Positions 34,131 through 42,976 of a DNA stretch of 64,000 bases are shown piece after piece; positions within the stretch are counted from its first letter, which is position 1; each line of letters starts with the position of its first letter. A program made the translations under genes and the position numbers. The notes below the pieces were generated by a model, which saw nothing but the letters and a program-made list of their open reading frames with translations, was not told where the DNA came from and did not search any database. Source of the stretch: Arthrobacter sp. DWC3 (GTDB taxonomy: Bacteria; Actinomycetota; Actinomycetes; Actinomycetales; Micrococcaceae). Location: assembly GCF_002929375.1 (NCBI RefSeq), contig NZ_PJIP01000006.1:182709-246708 (forward strand), given 5' to 3'.

Positions 34131-34907
34131 TCACTGCAGGTCGTCCTGCAGTGCCTGGGCCTCGCGGTAGTACTCCAGCATGGTCAGCTGCGCTGCCGCC
34201 GCCGGGTCGAGCACGACGGCGACCCGCGGGTGCAGCTGCAGCACCGACCCCGGGCAGAAGGCGCTGACCGGACCCTCGACCATGGCCCGCACCGCCGACG
34301 CCTTGGCCCCGCCGAGGGCCACGAGCACCGCCTGCCCGGACTCGCAGATGGTGCCGAGGCCCTGTGTCAGGCAGAGCTTCGGCACCTCCTCGCCGTCGTC
34401 CTCGAAGAAGCGGGAGTTCGCGGCGCGCGTGGCGCTGGAGAGGGTCTTGACGCGCGTGCGGGAGCGGAGGGACGACGTCGGCTCGTTGAACCCGATGTGC
34501 CCGTTGGCCCCGAGGCCGAGGAGCTGCACGTCGATGCCGCCGGCCTCCGCGATGGACGCGTCGTACCGGAGGGCTTCCGCCACGAGGTCCTCCGCGTCCC
34601 CCCGCGGCGTGTGCAGCCGGGCCGGCGGGAGGTCCACGGAGTCCGTGAACTCGCGGCGGATGGTCGAGTGGTAGGACTGCGGGTGCTCGGCGGGGAGGCC
34701 CGCGTACTCGTCGAGGGTGAAGGCGGTGACATCGCCGAACCCGAGGCCCTCCTCCCGGTGCCTCCGGACGAGCTCGGTGTAGGTGGAGGCCGGCGAGCCG
34801 CCCGTGGCGAGGCCGAGGACGGCCGGGCCCTGCCGTACGCGGGCCTCGATGAGATCGGCGGCCCGCCGGCCCACCTGCTCCTCGGAGTCGCAGAGGATGA
34901 TCTGCAC
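34131..34907 (-). CDS. nagB: Glucosamine-6-phosphate deaminase
   Basis: This 258-residue enzyme converts glucosamine-6-phosphate to fructose-6-phosphate and ammonia. It has LGLATGGSPASTY near 31-43 (phosphate loop), TLDEY with the catalytic Asp67, and LGLGANGHIGFNEP with catalytic His137. The GTG at 34907 has AAGGGA upstream and fits the family N-terminus. There is no nagA nearby. It also supplies ammonium, matching the amtB and formamide nitrogen genes elsewhere in the window. Confidence 0.93.
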   Translation of the reverse strand: MQIILCDSEEQVGRRAADLIEARVRQGPAVLGLATGGSPASTYTELVRRHREEGLGFGDVTAFTLDEYAGLPAEHPQSYHSTIRREFTDSVDLPPARLHTPRGDAEDLVAEALRYDASIAEAGGIDVQLLGLGANGHIGFNEPTSSLRSRTRVKTLSSATRAANSRFFEDDGEEVPKLCLTQGLGTICESGQAVLVALGGAKASAVRAMVEGPVSAFCPGSVLQLHPRVAVVLDPAAAAQLTMLEYYREAQALQDDLQ

Positions 34908-34953
34908 CGTGCCGTCCCTTCGTCGCGCGTCCCGCCCGGGGAACCCCTTCCGG

Positions 34954-35592
34954 TCAACCGTAGGCCCGCAGCGCGGACAGCACGACGACGACATCGGCGC
35001 CGTACTCCGCGTCCATCCGTGCCTGGAATGTGCCGTCGTCGTACACGACGGTGACGACGACGAAGCCGCGGTCGGTCGAGGCGGTCAGCACGTAGTCCTC
35101 GTGGTCCGCGGAGACCTCCTGCTGGACGCGCTCGAGCTCGGGCAGCGCGGTGGCCCCCTGCCTGCCGGCGAGCGGGTCGTCGAAGGGCATGGCGTCGTAG
35201 AGCGAGAGCGGGATGGGCACCCCCGTCCTCGTGAAGGCGGTGCCGTCCCAGGTGCCGGTGACCGCGTAGGCACCCCAGGTCACGCCGGACGCCGCTTCGA
35301 ACCCGCCGGCCAGGTCCCAGTCCCAGTTCCTGATCGGCGGACCACTGCACTGCGGCGGATAGGATTCCATGACGCCGCCGAGGCAGAATTCCGGTGACTC
35401 GTCCCCGTCCTGCAGCACGGTGCCCTGGCCGATCACCTCGCCGCCGGCGGCCGGAGCACCTGCTCCCTGCGCTGCGGCGGGCTCGGCCGCGCGAGGCGCG
35501 TCTCCGGGTCCTCCCGGATTCCCCGGCGTGGCGCAGGCGGTGAGGAGGATCGCGGTGAGCGCCGCGACGCCGAGGCGGGCTGTCCATGTCAT
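34954..35592 (-). CDS. Secreted lipoprotein of unknown function
   Basis: This 212-residue protein has a lipoprotein signal peptide (ILLTAC), a Pro/Gly/Ala-rich linker and a soluble domain containing two Cys (PEFCLGGV, YPPQCSGPP) and a Trp-rich stretch (RNWDWDLAGGFEAASGVTWG). I do not recognise the family. The ATG at 35592 starts the signal peptide, although its ribosome binding site is weak. It ends 46 bp before the nagB start in the same direction but is probably unrelated. Confidence 0.72.
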   Translation of the reverse strand: MTWTARLGVAALTAILLTACATPGNPGGPGDAPRAAEPAAAQGAGAPAAGGEVIGQGTVLQDGDESPEFCLGGVMESYPPQCSGPPIRNWDWDLAGGFEAASGVTWGAYAVTGTWDGTAFTRTGVPIPLSLYDAMPFDDPLAGRQGATALPELERVQQEVSADHEDYVLTASTDRGFVVVTVVYDDGTFQARMDAEYGADVVVVLSALRAYG

Positions 35593-35712
35593 GCACCCAT
35601 GATCGGCCCGCCTCCACGCCGTGGCCACGCCTCCGCCGGAATGGGCACCGAACCGTGATGGGCGGGCGGCGTCGCGGGTGCGGTCGCTCCCGTCCTGCGC
35701 CCTTCGGGGGCG

Positions 35713-36117
35713 TCACCGACGGATCGTGTGGCTCGTTCCTCCTGTCGGGACGGGGCGTCCGTCCGGTGCCACCCGGGCGAGGTGCAACTCCCGCAGCAGG
35801 AGGAACAGCGGCAGGGCGAAGGCGAGGGCCACCACGAAGGTGAGCGGGACGAAGAGCAGCCAGCGGCGGCGCCACCCGAGCCGACGTCCCTCCACGGCGT
35901 AGAAGATGCAGGCCGCGAGCGCGGCCACGATCACGTCCACGGCCGCGGAGGAACTCGCCGGGTTGGCGAACCACGCCTCGAGGTAGGTGCCGTCGGTGCC
36001 CCGGTACGCGAGGTTGAAGTACCAGGTGCCCAGCAGTCCGGCGACGGACAGCACCGCGTAGGCGACGACGACCGCGAGGGTGTGGGCCGGGAGCGGGTGC
36101 CGGGTGCGGGCGGTCAT
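35713..36117 (-). CDS. DUF2834 membrane protein
   Basis: This 134-residue protein has three transmembrane helices with the DUF2834 pattern (LLGTWYFNL..., AWFANPASSSAAVDVIVAAL, LPLFLLLRELHLARV). The function is unknown; DUF2834 proteins are often found with other small terpenoid- or membrane-related genes in actinobacteria. The ATG at 36117 overlaps the stop of the upstream membrane gene (ATGA), so it is the last gene of a MerR-membrane protein-DUF2834 operon. Confidence 0.82.
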   Translation of the reverse strand: MTARTRHPLPAHTLAVVVAYAVLSVAGLLGTWYFNLAYRGTDGTYLEAWFANPASSSAAVDVIVAALAACIFYAVEGRRLGWRRRWLLFVPLTFVVALAFALPLFLLLRELHLARVAPDGRPVPTGGTSHTIRR

Positions 36118-37103
36118 ACCGGACCGCCGACCACCGGCAGGGCTGCGGGTTCGAGCGGGACGGCGCCCCGTCCCCGCGCCAGGATCACCGCGATCGACAG
36201 GGCCGCCAGGAGCACCAGGGCCGACGAACCCAGCACCGCGCCCGGGCCCGGGTCCACCACGGACTGCCCGGCGAGGGCCTGCAGGGTGAGGACCGCGACG
36301 ACGGCGGCGTAGAACGCGGCCAGCACCCGCAGGAGCTGCCGCCGCACCCGGGAGTCCCTCAGGACGGACACGCGGCGTGCCGCCAGCTCGAGCAGGATGG
36401 CGCTGATCGGCAGCAGCTGCAGGGCGTGCATGCCGACGAAGTGGGGCACGCGGAGGTCCCCGGCCACGGTGCTCCAGCCGAGGAGGATCAGCCCGGCGCC
36501 TCCATCGGCCGCCCCGACCGTGTGGGCGCCGGAGACGCCCTGCCAGTTCTCCAGTTGCGCGGCGGTCGGGGTGGTCATCAGGAACCCGAGGGCCATGCCG
36601 GCCAGACCGATGACCACACCGGCACGGACCGCGGTGGACCGTGCCGGGTCGGCGCCCTCCAGCCGGAACAAAAGGATGCCGACGATCAGCGAGGCCAGCC
36701 AGATGACCACGATCGAGAGCGCCATCACGCGCCACAGCATCGTGCTCAGCGGGGTGGTGACGTTGAAGTGGCTCGTGGTGTCGGCGAGGACGGCGCCGAC
36801 CACGATGACCATCTCGACGAGGACGGCCGCGGCCGCCGCAGTGCCCAGCCACCACGCCAGGCGCACCTTCGAGCGCACCTGACCGATGAGCCAGGACAGC
36901 GTCAGGGCGTACAGGAGGAACGAGATCGAGAATTTCAGGGGCTTGGCCCATGCGGGCGCGCCCACGATCTCGCGGGGGTCGGCCACGAGCCCCGCCAGGC
37001 TCACGAGACCGGTGAGGGTCATCAGTGCGGCCAGGAGCAGGAGCGGTCTGTGCCAGGGGACGCCGGCCAGGGGCCGGCGGGCTGCGTTCACGGTGTGCTG
37101 CAT
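36114..37103 (-). CDS. Integral membrane protein of unknown function
   Basis: This 329-residue protein has about eight to nine transmembrane helices and recognisable conserved stretches PAWAKPLKFSISFLLYALTL and VPHFVGMHALQLLPISAILL. The histidines in HFVGMHALQL and in the TTSHFNVTTP region could bind a cofactor such as haem, but this is a guess. It lies between a MerR regulator (17 bp upstream) and DUF2834 (4-nt overlap). No named family is recognised. Confidence 0.75.
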   Translation of the reverse strand: MQHTVNAARRPLAGVPWHRPLLLLAALMTLTGLVSLAGLVADPREIVGAPAWAKPLKFSISFLLYALTLSWLIGQVRSKVRLAWWLGTAAAAAVLVEMVIVVGAVLADTTSHFNVTTPLSTMLWRVMALSIVVIWLASLIVGILLFRLEGADPARSTAVRAGVVIGLAGMALGFLMTTPTAAQLENWQGVSGAHTVGAADGGAGLILLGWSTVAGDLRVPHFVGMHALQLLPISAILLELAARRVSVLRDSRVRRQLLRVLAAFYAAVVAVLTLQALAGQSVVDPGPGAVLGSSALVLLAALSIAVILARGRGAVPLEPAALPVVGGPV

Positions 37104-37120
37104 GGGTCCTCCTCGGGACT

Positions 37121-37759
37121 TCAGCGGGCGGGCGGGGACTCCGCGTCGCCGGCGGCGTACCGGGTGTACGAGACGTGCTGCTGGGCCGCGCGGCGGAGGC
37201 CGGCGAACAGGGCGTCCCCGAGCACGGTGCCGACGACCACCGTCTCGGCTTTCGCGCTGCGCCCCTCCTGGGCGTCCACCAGGTCGAGATCGGCCTCCGC
37301 GACGGCGAGTGCCGCGTCGGCATACCGCCGGTACCAGTCCTCCGTGGCACTCAGCCCGGAGTCCTGGAGGGCGGCGAGTGCGGCGGCGGCGTCGTAGCGT
37401 CCGCAGCCGTCCGGGTCGACGTGCCAGTCCCCGAGGAGCGAGTCCACACGCTCCAGCGCCGCGTCCCGGATCGACGCCCGGTCGACCACCCGGGTGGCGG
37501 CGCGCTGTGCGACACCGAACGTCTCGATCAGAGGGCGGTCGGAGTCGATCGCATCGAGCACGTCACTGGCGGCGGCGAGGCTCAGCCGACCGAGCTTGAC
37601 GAGCGCCTGGATCAGCTTCAGGCGCCGGAGGTGGGGCAGACCGTACTGGGCCTGATTGGGACTGGTCCGTGTCCCCGGGGGGAGAAGCCCTTCCCGGAGG
37701 TAGAGCTTGATCGTCGCGACGGAGATGGAACTCTCCTCACTGAGCTGGGCCATCCGCAT
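37121..37759 (-). CDS. MerR-family transcriptional regulator
   Basis: This 212-residue protein has an N-terminal MerR winged helix (MAQLSEESSISVATIKLYLR followed by EGLLPPG) and a long C-terminal helical domain of unknown ligand. No metal-binding cysteine pattern is visible. It heads a three-gene operon with two membrane proteins. TAGAGT lies 6 nt before the ATG and no Shine-Dalgarno is seen, so it may be leaderless. The direct repeat GGATAC-N10-GGATAC at 37762-37783 overlaps this promoter. Confidence 0.87.
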   Translation of the reverse strand: MRMAQLSEESSISVATIKLYLREGLLPPGTRTSPNQAQYGLPHLRRLKLIQALVKLGRLSLAAASDVLDAIDSDRPLIETFGVAQRAATRVVDRASIRDAALERVDSLLGDWHVDPDGCGRYDAAAALAALQDSGLSATEDWYRRYADAALAVAEADLDLVDAQEGRSAKAETVVVGTVLGDALFAGLRRAAQQHVSYTRYAAGDAESPPAR

Positions 37760-37761
37760 AT

Positions 37762-37783
37762 GGATACTCTAGCTATCGGATAC
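37762..37783. promoter_or_regulatory. GGATAC direct repeat in the MerR promoter
   Basis: GGATAC occurs at 37762-37767 and 37778-37783, 16 bp apart, overlapping the presumed -10 of the MerR operon. An autoregulatory site is possible, but MerR operators are usually dyads. Confidence 0.35.
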
Positions 37784-37825
37784 CTTCCATGTCTATGGCC
37801 CGGGCGTAAGACATGGTGCCCCGGC

Positions 37826-38491
37826 TCAGCCCTGGAGCACGCGCCCGGCGTCGAGTTGCACCACCCGGTCGGACACCCCCACGACGACGTCGTCGTGCGA
37901 CACGCAGACGACCGTCGCACCCCTGGCCTTCTCCGCGACGAGGATCCCGGCGACGACGGCCCGCGTCTCGGTATCGAGCCCCGTGGTGGGTTCGTCGAGC
38001 AGCACGACGTCGGCACGCTGCGCCAGCCCTTGGGCGAGGAACGCACGCTGACGCTGACCCCCTGAGAGGGCGTACAGCGGGCGGGTCGCGTGGCCACCCA
38101 GACCGACCATGCGGATGCAGTCGTCCACGAGGCGCCGATCCTCCTCGGTGAGTCGCCCCATCAGCCCCCTACCCGCCCACCGGCCCATCGTCACGACATC
38201 GCGGACGGACAGCGGCATGCGGTCGGGCACCTCACTGTGCTGGGCGACCAGCGCCGTCCTCGCGCCCTGGGGCAGGACCAGCCGGCCGCTTCGTGCCACG
38301 AGCAGGCCGGCGAGCACCGCGAGCAGTGTCGACTTCCCGGAGCCGTTGGGGCCGGCCACCGCGGTCACGGTGGCCGGTTCGACGACGAGCGACACTCCGC
38401 ACAGCGCATCCACGCCATCGTGGTCGACCCATACGTCCTCGAGCACGAAGAGCCGTCGGTCAGCAGGGGACACGTCGTCGGAGGAGTGCAT
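37826..38491 (-). CDS. aztA: Zinc ABC transporter ATP-binding protein AztA
   Basis: This 221-residue ABC ATPase has Walker A GPNGSGKST at about 48-56, Q-loop VAQHSEV, signature LSGGQRQRAFLAQ and Walker B VVLLDEPTTGLD. The cluster-9 metal-transporter type and its place across a short divergent promoter from aztB, aztC and aztD identify it as AztA. It powers zinc import through AztB. TATCGT lies 6 nt before its ATG, which suggests a leaderless transcript controlled by the Zur-like box. Confidence 0.9.
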   Translation of the reverse strand: MHSSDDVSPADRRLFVLEDVWVDHDGVDALCGVSLVVEPATVTAVAGPNGSGKSTLLAVLAGLLVARSGRLVLPQGARTALVAQHSEVPDRMPLSVRDVVTMGRWAGRGLMGRLTEEDRRLVDDCIRMVGLGGHATRPLYALSGGQRQRAFLAQGLAQRADVVLLDEPTTGLDTETRAVVAGILVAEKARGATVVCVSHDDVVVGVSDRVVQLDAGRVLQG

Positions 38492-38509
38492 GGTCCGACG
38501 ATACCGTAT

Positions 38510-38524
38510 TGAGAACGAGTCTCA
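38510..38524. promoter_or_regulatory. Zur/Fur-type box between aztA and aztB
   Basis: TGAGAACGAGTCTCA is an imperfect 7-1-7 palindrome (perfect TGAGA/TCTCA arms) in the 53-bp gap between the divergent aztA and aztB. The -35 TTGAGA (38509-38514) of aztB overlaps it, with TAGGGT (38533-38538) as -10. Zinc-loaded Zur binding here would shut both directions. The identity of the binder is inferred from context. Confidence 0.65.
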
Positions 38525-38544
38525 TTTAAGTCTAGGGTTGCGGC

Positions 38545-39486
38545 GTGGCCTTCCTCTTCGAACCTTTCGGTACCGACTTCATGCTGCGCGCCCTGCTGGG
38601 CGGGTCGCTCTGCGCGGTCATCTGCGCCGTCGTCGGGACGTGGATCGTCATCAGGGGGATGGCGTTCCTGGGCGAGGCGATGGCTCACGGGATGCTGCCG
38701 GGCGTGGCAGTGGCCACCTTGGCCGGGGTTCCCGTGATCCTCGGGGCGGCGGCCAGCGCGATCGTCATGAGCCTCGGTGTGAGCCTCCTGGCGCGCCGGG
38801 GCCGGCTGTCCCATGACACCAGCATCGGCCTCTTCTTCGTCGGCATGCTCGCCGCCGGGGTCATCATCATCTCCCACTCACGCAGCTTCGCCACCGACGC
38901 GACGGCCATCCTCTTCGGTGACGTCCTGGCGATCGGGCCGGCGGAGATCCGACTCCTCGCCGGCGCGCTCGTCGTCACCGTGCTGGTCGCGGTCACCTTC
39001 CATCGCGCGTTCGTGGCCCTCGTCTTCGACCGACGCGTCGCCCAGGTCATGGGACTGCGACCACGTCTGGCGCAGGTGCTCCTCGTGGGACTGGTGACAC
39101 TCGCCGTCGTCGCCTCCTACCAGGCCGTCGGGGCGCTGCTGGTCATCGGACTGCTCCTCGCGCCGGCTGTCGCCGCCGCACCCTGGACCAGCCGCATCCC
39201 GATCACGATAGGCATCGCGGCGCTGATCGGCGCCCTGTCCGTCCTCCTCGGCCTCCTCGCCTCCTGGCACCTCGGCACGGCCGCCGGCGCGTCGATCGCT
39301 CTCGCGGCCATCGCATGCGCGGTCCTGTCGAGCGCCGTCCGACGCGTCCCCCGCAGGCGCAGTGCCCACGTCTCCACCGGCAGGTCCACCCGCGGATCCG
39401 CCGGAGGCTCCACCGACAGCCTGACCGATCCCGCCGGCTCGGAGCCGGCACGCCCATCACAGAAAGCTCCTCGTGCGAACGCCTGA
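38545..39486 (+). CDS. aztB: Zinc ABC transporter permease AztB
   Basis: This 313-residue permease of the ZnuB/cluster-9 type has about eight to nine transmembrane helices and the motif RGMAFLGEAMAHGMLPGVAV, followed by FGDVLAIGPAE. The C-terminal 50 residues are a Ser/Arg/Pro-rich tail not needed for the fold. It forms the membrane channel with AztA. It starts with GTG 7 nt after a -10, so the message is probably leaderless. Its end overlaps the aztD1 start by 14 nt. Confidence 0.92.
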   Translation: MAFLFEPFGTDFMLRALLGGSLCAVICAVVGTWIVIRGMAFLGEAMAHGMLPGVAVATLAGVPVILGAAASAIVMSLGVSLLARRGRLSHDTSIGLFFVGMLAAGVIIISHSRSFATDATAILFGDVLAIGPAEIRLLAGALVVTVLVAVTFHRAFVALVFDRRVAQVMGLRPRLAQVLLVGLVTLAVVASYQAVGALLVIGLLLAPAVAAAPWTSRIPITIGIAALIGALSVLLGLLASWHLGTAAGASIALAAIACAVLSSAVRRVPRRRSAHVSTGRSTRGSAGGSTDSLTDPAGSEPARPSQKAPRANA

Positions 39487-40735
39487 CACCCTGTTGCTCT
39501 CCCTCCCGCTGCTCGCCCTGACCCTTGCTTCGTGCTCCTGGCCCGAGCCTCCCGCGGGCCCCGCGGTCGCGCCGTCGATCGCTTCCAGCTCCGCCCCCGC
39601 CCGGATCGGCGACGGTCACGGGACTCTCGAGGGTTCCACGGAGATCGCCGAACCCCAGCTCCACCTGATGACACTGGATACCGACGGGCGGGTCGACCTG
39701 CTCGATCTGGCCGACGGGACGATCACCGGCGTCGGAGACGTCCAGGAGGCCGACGCCCTCTCCACCGACGGGCGCTACCTCTTCACGTCGTCCACGACCG
39801 GCACCATGACGGTCATCGACAGCGGCATGTGGACGTGGGACCACGAGGACCATTTCCACTACTACCGCGGCGAACCGACGATCATCGGCACGGTGGAAGG
39901 TGAGGGCGAAGCGGTCGTCACACCGGGCTCGTCCGCCACGGGCGTCTACTTCCCCGCGACCGGTGAGGGCCTCGTACTCGACAACGACGCTCTCGCGCGG
40001 GGCGAGCTCGGGGTCCGCGCCGAACTCACGGTGGAGCCGCACCAGGGAATGCTCATCCCGCTGTCGGGTCACACGCTCCTGACGCAGCCCGGCCCCGAGG
40101 GAAGGGCCGCTTCCGTCCAGGCCCACGACGCCGACGGCGAACCGATCGACGGCGCGACCGCCGACTGCACCGACGCCCGAGGCACCATCACCACGCCGGT
40201 CGGCACCGTCGTCGGATGTGACGACGGCGCGCTGCTCGCGACAACCGACGACGACGACGTCGCCTACGAGCGGATCCCCTACCCGGCTGGGACGAGCGTG
40301 CCGAGGGCAACGCAGTTCCGGGCTCGCGAAGGACGACCGACGGTCGCCGCCGTCGCCGGTGACCAGGGCGCATGGCTTCTCGATACCCGCGAGCGGACCT
40401 GGCAGTTCCTGCCCACCGAGGTGCCGCTGCTGCAGGTCTCCGCCGTCGACGACGAGGAAGGTCATGTCGTGGCCCTCACCGAGGACGGACGCGTCCTGGT
40501 CCTGTCCGCCGACACCGGTGGAACCATCGCCGCGACGGAACCCCTGCTGACCAGGACCCTGCAGGACCCTGCGCTCCTGGCCGGGGTGGAGCTGGTCGCC
40601 GACCAGCAGCGCGCCTACCTCAACGCTCCCGCCGAGCAGCAACTCCACGAGATCGACTTCGCGGACGACGCGCGCATAGCCCGCACCTTCGCCACCGACA
40701 CCGTCCCTGCGCACCTGGCGGAGGTCGGTCGATGA
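39473..40735 (+). CDS. AztD-like zinc metallochaperone, first copy
   Basis: This 420-residue lipoprotein (LASC lipobox, Cys21) has a beta-propeller-like repeat pattern (ALSTDGRYLFTSSTTGTMTV, HVVALTEDGRVLVLSADTGG). It contains a histidine cluster WDHEDHFHYY at about 122-131 that could bind zinc. AztD chaperones bind Zn(II) outside the membrane and hand it to AztC. The gene overlaps aztB by 14 nt and aztC by 4 nt, so it is fully built into the operon. It differs from the copy at 41673 in length of linker and in its His cluster. Confidence 0.8.
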   Translation: MRTPDTLLLSLPLLALTLASCSWPEPPAGPAVAPSIASSSAPARIGDGHGTLEGSTEIAEPQLHLMTLDTDGRVDLLDLADGTITGVGDVQEADALSTDGRYLFTSSTTGTMTVIDSGMWTWDHEDHFHYYRGEPTIIGTVEGEGEAVVTPGSSATGVYFPATGEGLVLDNDALARGELGVRAELTVEPHQGMLIPLSGHTLLTQPGPEGRAASVQAHDADGEPIDGATADCTDARGTITTPVGTVVGCDDGALLATTDDDDVAYERIPYPAGTSVPRATQFRAREGRPTVAAVAGDQGAWLLDTRERTWQFLPTEVPLLQVSAVDDEEGHVVALTEDGRVLVLSADTGGTIAATEPLLTRTLQDPALLAGVELVADQQRAYLNAPAEQQLHEIDFADDARIARTFATDTVPAHLAEVGR

Positions 40736-41649
40736 ACAGGCGGCACCGGCGCGTGGCACTGGTCCTGTCCGCAGCCACCGTCATCGGCGCCTCCGGGTGC
40801 GCCGCTGCCGGGACGGACAGGCCGGTCGTCGTGGTGACGACCACCATCCTCGGCGACGTCGTCTCCCACGTCGTCGGCGACGAGGCCGAGGTCCGTGTCC
40901 TCATGCAGCCCGACGCCGACCCGCACTCCTTCGAGATCTCCGCACAGGACGGCGCGCTGATGCGCCACGCGGACCTGATCGTGACCAACGGACTCGGCCT
41001 CGAGGAAGGCCTGCAGCAGCACATCGACAGCGCCCGGGCCGAGAACGTCCCCCTCCTCGTCGCAGGAGAAGTCATCGAGCCCCTCCCGTACAGGCAGGGG
41101 GACTCCGCGGGCACTCCCGATCCCCACTTCTGGACCGATCCGGCGCTCATGATCGATGTCGTCGACGCGCTCGATGAGCGACTGCTGGACATCGACGGGA
41201 TCGACTCGGACACCGTCGGCACGTCCGCCTCCGCCTATCGGGCGGAGCTGACGGAGCTCGACGCGACCATGACGGAAGCTTTCGGAGCGATCCCCTCCGA
41301 CCGGCGGAACCTCGTGACCAACCACCACGTCTTCGGCTACCTCGCCGCACGATACGACTTCCGGATCATCGGCGCCGTCATACCGGGAGGCACCACCCTC
41401 GCGTCCCCCAGCGCCTCGGATCTGCGGGACCTCGTCGCAGCCATCGAGGAAGCAGGGGTCAGCACCGTCTTCGCCGAGTCGTCCCAGCCCGACCGCCTCA
41501 TGCAGGTCCTCGCCAACGGCGCGGACCTCGACGTCGACGTCGTCGAGCTCTTCACCGAATCCCTCACGAACCCCGGTGAGGGCGCTGACACGTACCTCAC
41601 CATGATGCGCACCAACACGGAACGCATCTCCAGCGGACTCTCACCCTGA
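40732..41649 (+). CDS. aztC: Zinc-binding lipoprotein AztC
   Basis: This 305-residue cluster A-I substrate-binding protein has lipobox ASGC (Cys23). Three likely zinc-ligand histidines are visible: His65 in DADPHSFE, His132 in PDPHFW and His198/199 in TNHHVFGY. It lacks the long His-rich loop found in ZnuA, as expected for AztC, which depends on AztD for loading. The ATG overlaps the preceding stop by 4 nt. Confidence 0.93.
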   Translation: MNRRHRRVALVLSAATVIGASGCAAAGTDRPVVVVTTTILGDVVSHVVGDEAEVRVLMQPDADPHSFEISAQDGALMRHADLIVTNGLGLEEGLQQHIDSARAENVPLLVAGEVIEPLPYRQGDSAGTPDPHFWTDPALMIDVVDALDERLLDIDGIDSDTVGTSASAYRAELTELDATMTEAFGAIPSDRRNLVTNHHVFGYLAARYDFRIIGAVIPGGTTLASPSASDLRDLVAAIEEAGVSTVFAESSQPDRLMQVLANGADLDVDVVELFTESLTNPGEGADTYLTMMRTNTERISSGLSP

Positions 41650-41672
41650 GATCCGACGACACAGGAGAAAAG

Positions 41673-42929
41673 ATGATGACAGCTACTCCGCTCACGGAAC
41701 GCCCGCGGCGTCTGGCCCTCGCCGCGACCGTCGCCCTGTCCGCCCTGCTCACGGCAGCGTGCGGCTCACCCTCGGAACCGGCGTCGGAAGCGCCGTCCGC
41801 ACCTGACACCACCGCACCAGCGACGGCCGCATCCCCCGCTCCCCGCGTCGCGCTGACCTATGACGGCGGCATCGTCGTCCTCGACGGCACCACCCTGGAG
41901 ATCGAGGGCGACATGCCCATCGACGGCTTCACCCGCCTCAATCCCGCGGGAGACGGACGGCACGCCCTCGTCACGGTCCCCGAGGGCTTCCGGGTCCTGG
42001 ACCTCGGCACCTGGACGGACTCCTCAGGGTCCCGGCAGGCACAACCGAAGCTCACCGACCTCGTGTTCGAGGCAGACACCGCAGGCCACGTGGTCCAGCA
42101 CGGCGGCAGAACGGTGCTGTACGCGGACGGCACGAGCGACACCACCGTCTTCGCCACGAACGACCTCCTCGACGGCGGGACGGTACTGCCCGAAACCGAG
42201 ACCATCGAAGGCGACGAAGCCCATCATGGCGTGTCCGTCGTCCTCGAGGACGGCACCTTCCTCACCACCGTCGGCACCTCCGAGAGCCGCTCCGGCATCA
42301 GGGTCCTCGACACCGACGGCACCGAGATCGCCACCAGCGACGAATGCCCCTCCGTGCACGGTGAAGGTACCGCCGTGAACGAGGTCGTCGTGTTCGGCTG
42401 CAGCGACGGCGCGCTCGTCTACGACGACGGGGAGATCACCAAGATCGACGCGCCCGACGAATACGGCCGGATGGGCAACGCCTACGTCAGCCCCACCAGC
42501 CCCATCGTCGCCGGGGACTACAACTCCGACCCCGACTCCGAGGGCTACCTGCTCGGCGAACTGACCCTGATCGACACCGGGATGAAGACGATGAGGGTCA
42601 TCGGACTCCCTGATGGCGTCGAGTACACCTTCCGGGGCGTCGCCCGAGGCACGAACGAGGAGGTCCTGATCCTCGCGTCCGATGGCGCCCTGCACAGCAT
42701 GGACCCCGAGACCGGGGAGGTCACCGGCTCCCTCCCGGTCATCGATCCCTGGAAGGGACCCGTCGAATGGCAGGACCCGCATCCCGCCCTGGAGGTCGTC
42801 GGCGGAACCGCCTACATCACCGACCCTGCCGCGCAGAAGCTCCACGCCGTGGACCTCGCCACCGGTGACATCACCTCGTCCGACGAACTGCCCGGCACCC
42901 CGAACGAGATCGCCGCAGTCGAAGGCTGA
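41673..42929 (+). CDS. aztD: AztD-like zinc metallochaperone, second copy
   Basis: This 418-residue lipoprotein (LTAAC, Cys30) has an Ala/Pro/Ser-rich linker and a beta-propeller body (GIVVLDGTTLEIEGDMPIDG, GDEAHHGVSVVLEDGTFLTT, DPHPALEVVGGTAYITDPAA). The paired His184-His185 and the His in WQDPHPALEV are candidate zinc ligands. Of the two copies this one looks closer to the canonical AztD. It starts 23 nt after aztC with GGAGAA as ribosome binding site. Two AztD-like genes flanking aztC is uncommon. Confidence 0.85.
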   Translation: MMTATPLTERPRRLALAATVALSALLTAACGSPSEPASEAPSAPDTTAPATAASPAPRVALTYDGGIVVLDGTTLEIEGDMPIDGFTRLNPAGDGRHALVTVPEGFRVLDLGTWTDSSGSRQAQPKLTDLVFEADTAGHVVQHGGRTVLYADGTSDTTVFATNDLLDGGTVLPETETIEGDEAHHGVSVVLEDGTFLTTVGTSESRSGIRVLDTDGTEIATSDECPSVHGEGTAVNEVVVFGCSDGALVYDDGEITKIDAPDEYGRMGNAYVSPTSPIVAGDYNSDPDSEGYLLGELTLIDTGMKTMRVIGLPDGVEYTFRGVARGTNEEVLILASDGALHSMDPETGEVTGSLPVIDPWKGPVEWQDPHPALEVVGGTAYITDPAAQKLHAVDLATGDITSSDELPGTPNEIAAVEG

Positions 42930-42976
42930 CCCGGCCTCCGCTCAGGGCCGGCACCGCACGCGGGGCCGGCCCGTCG

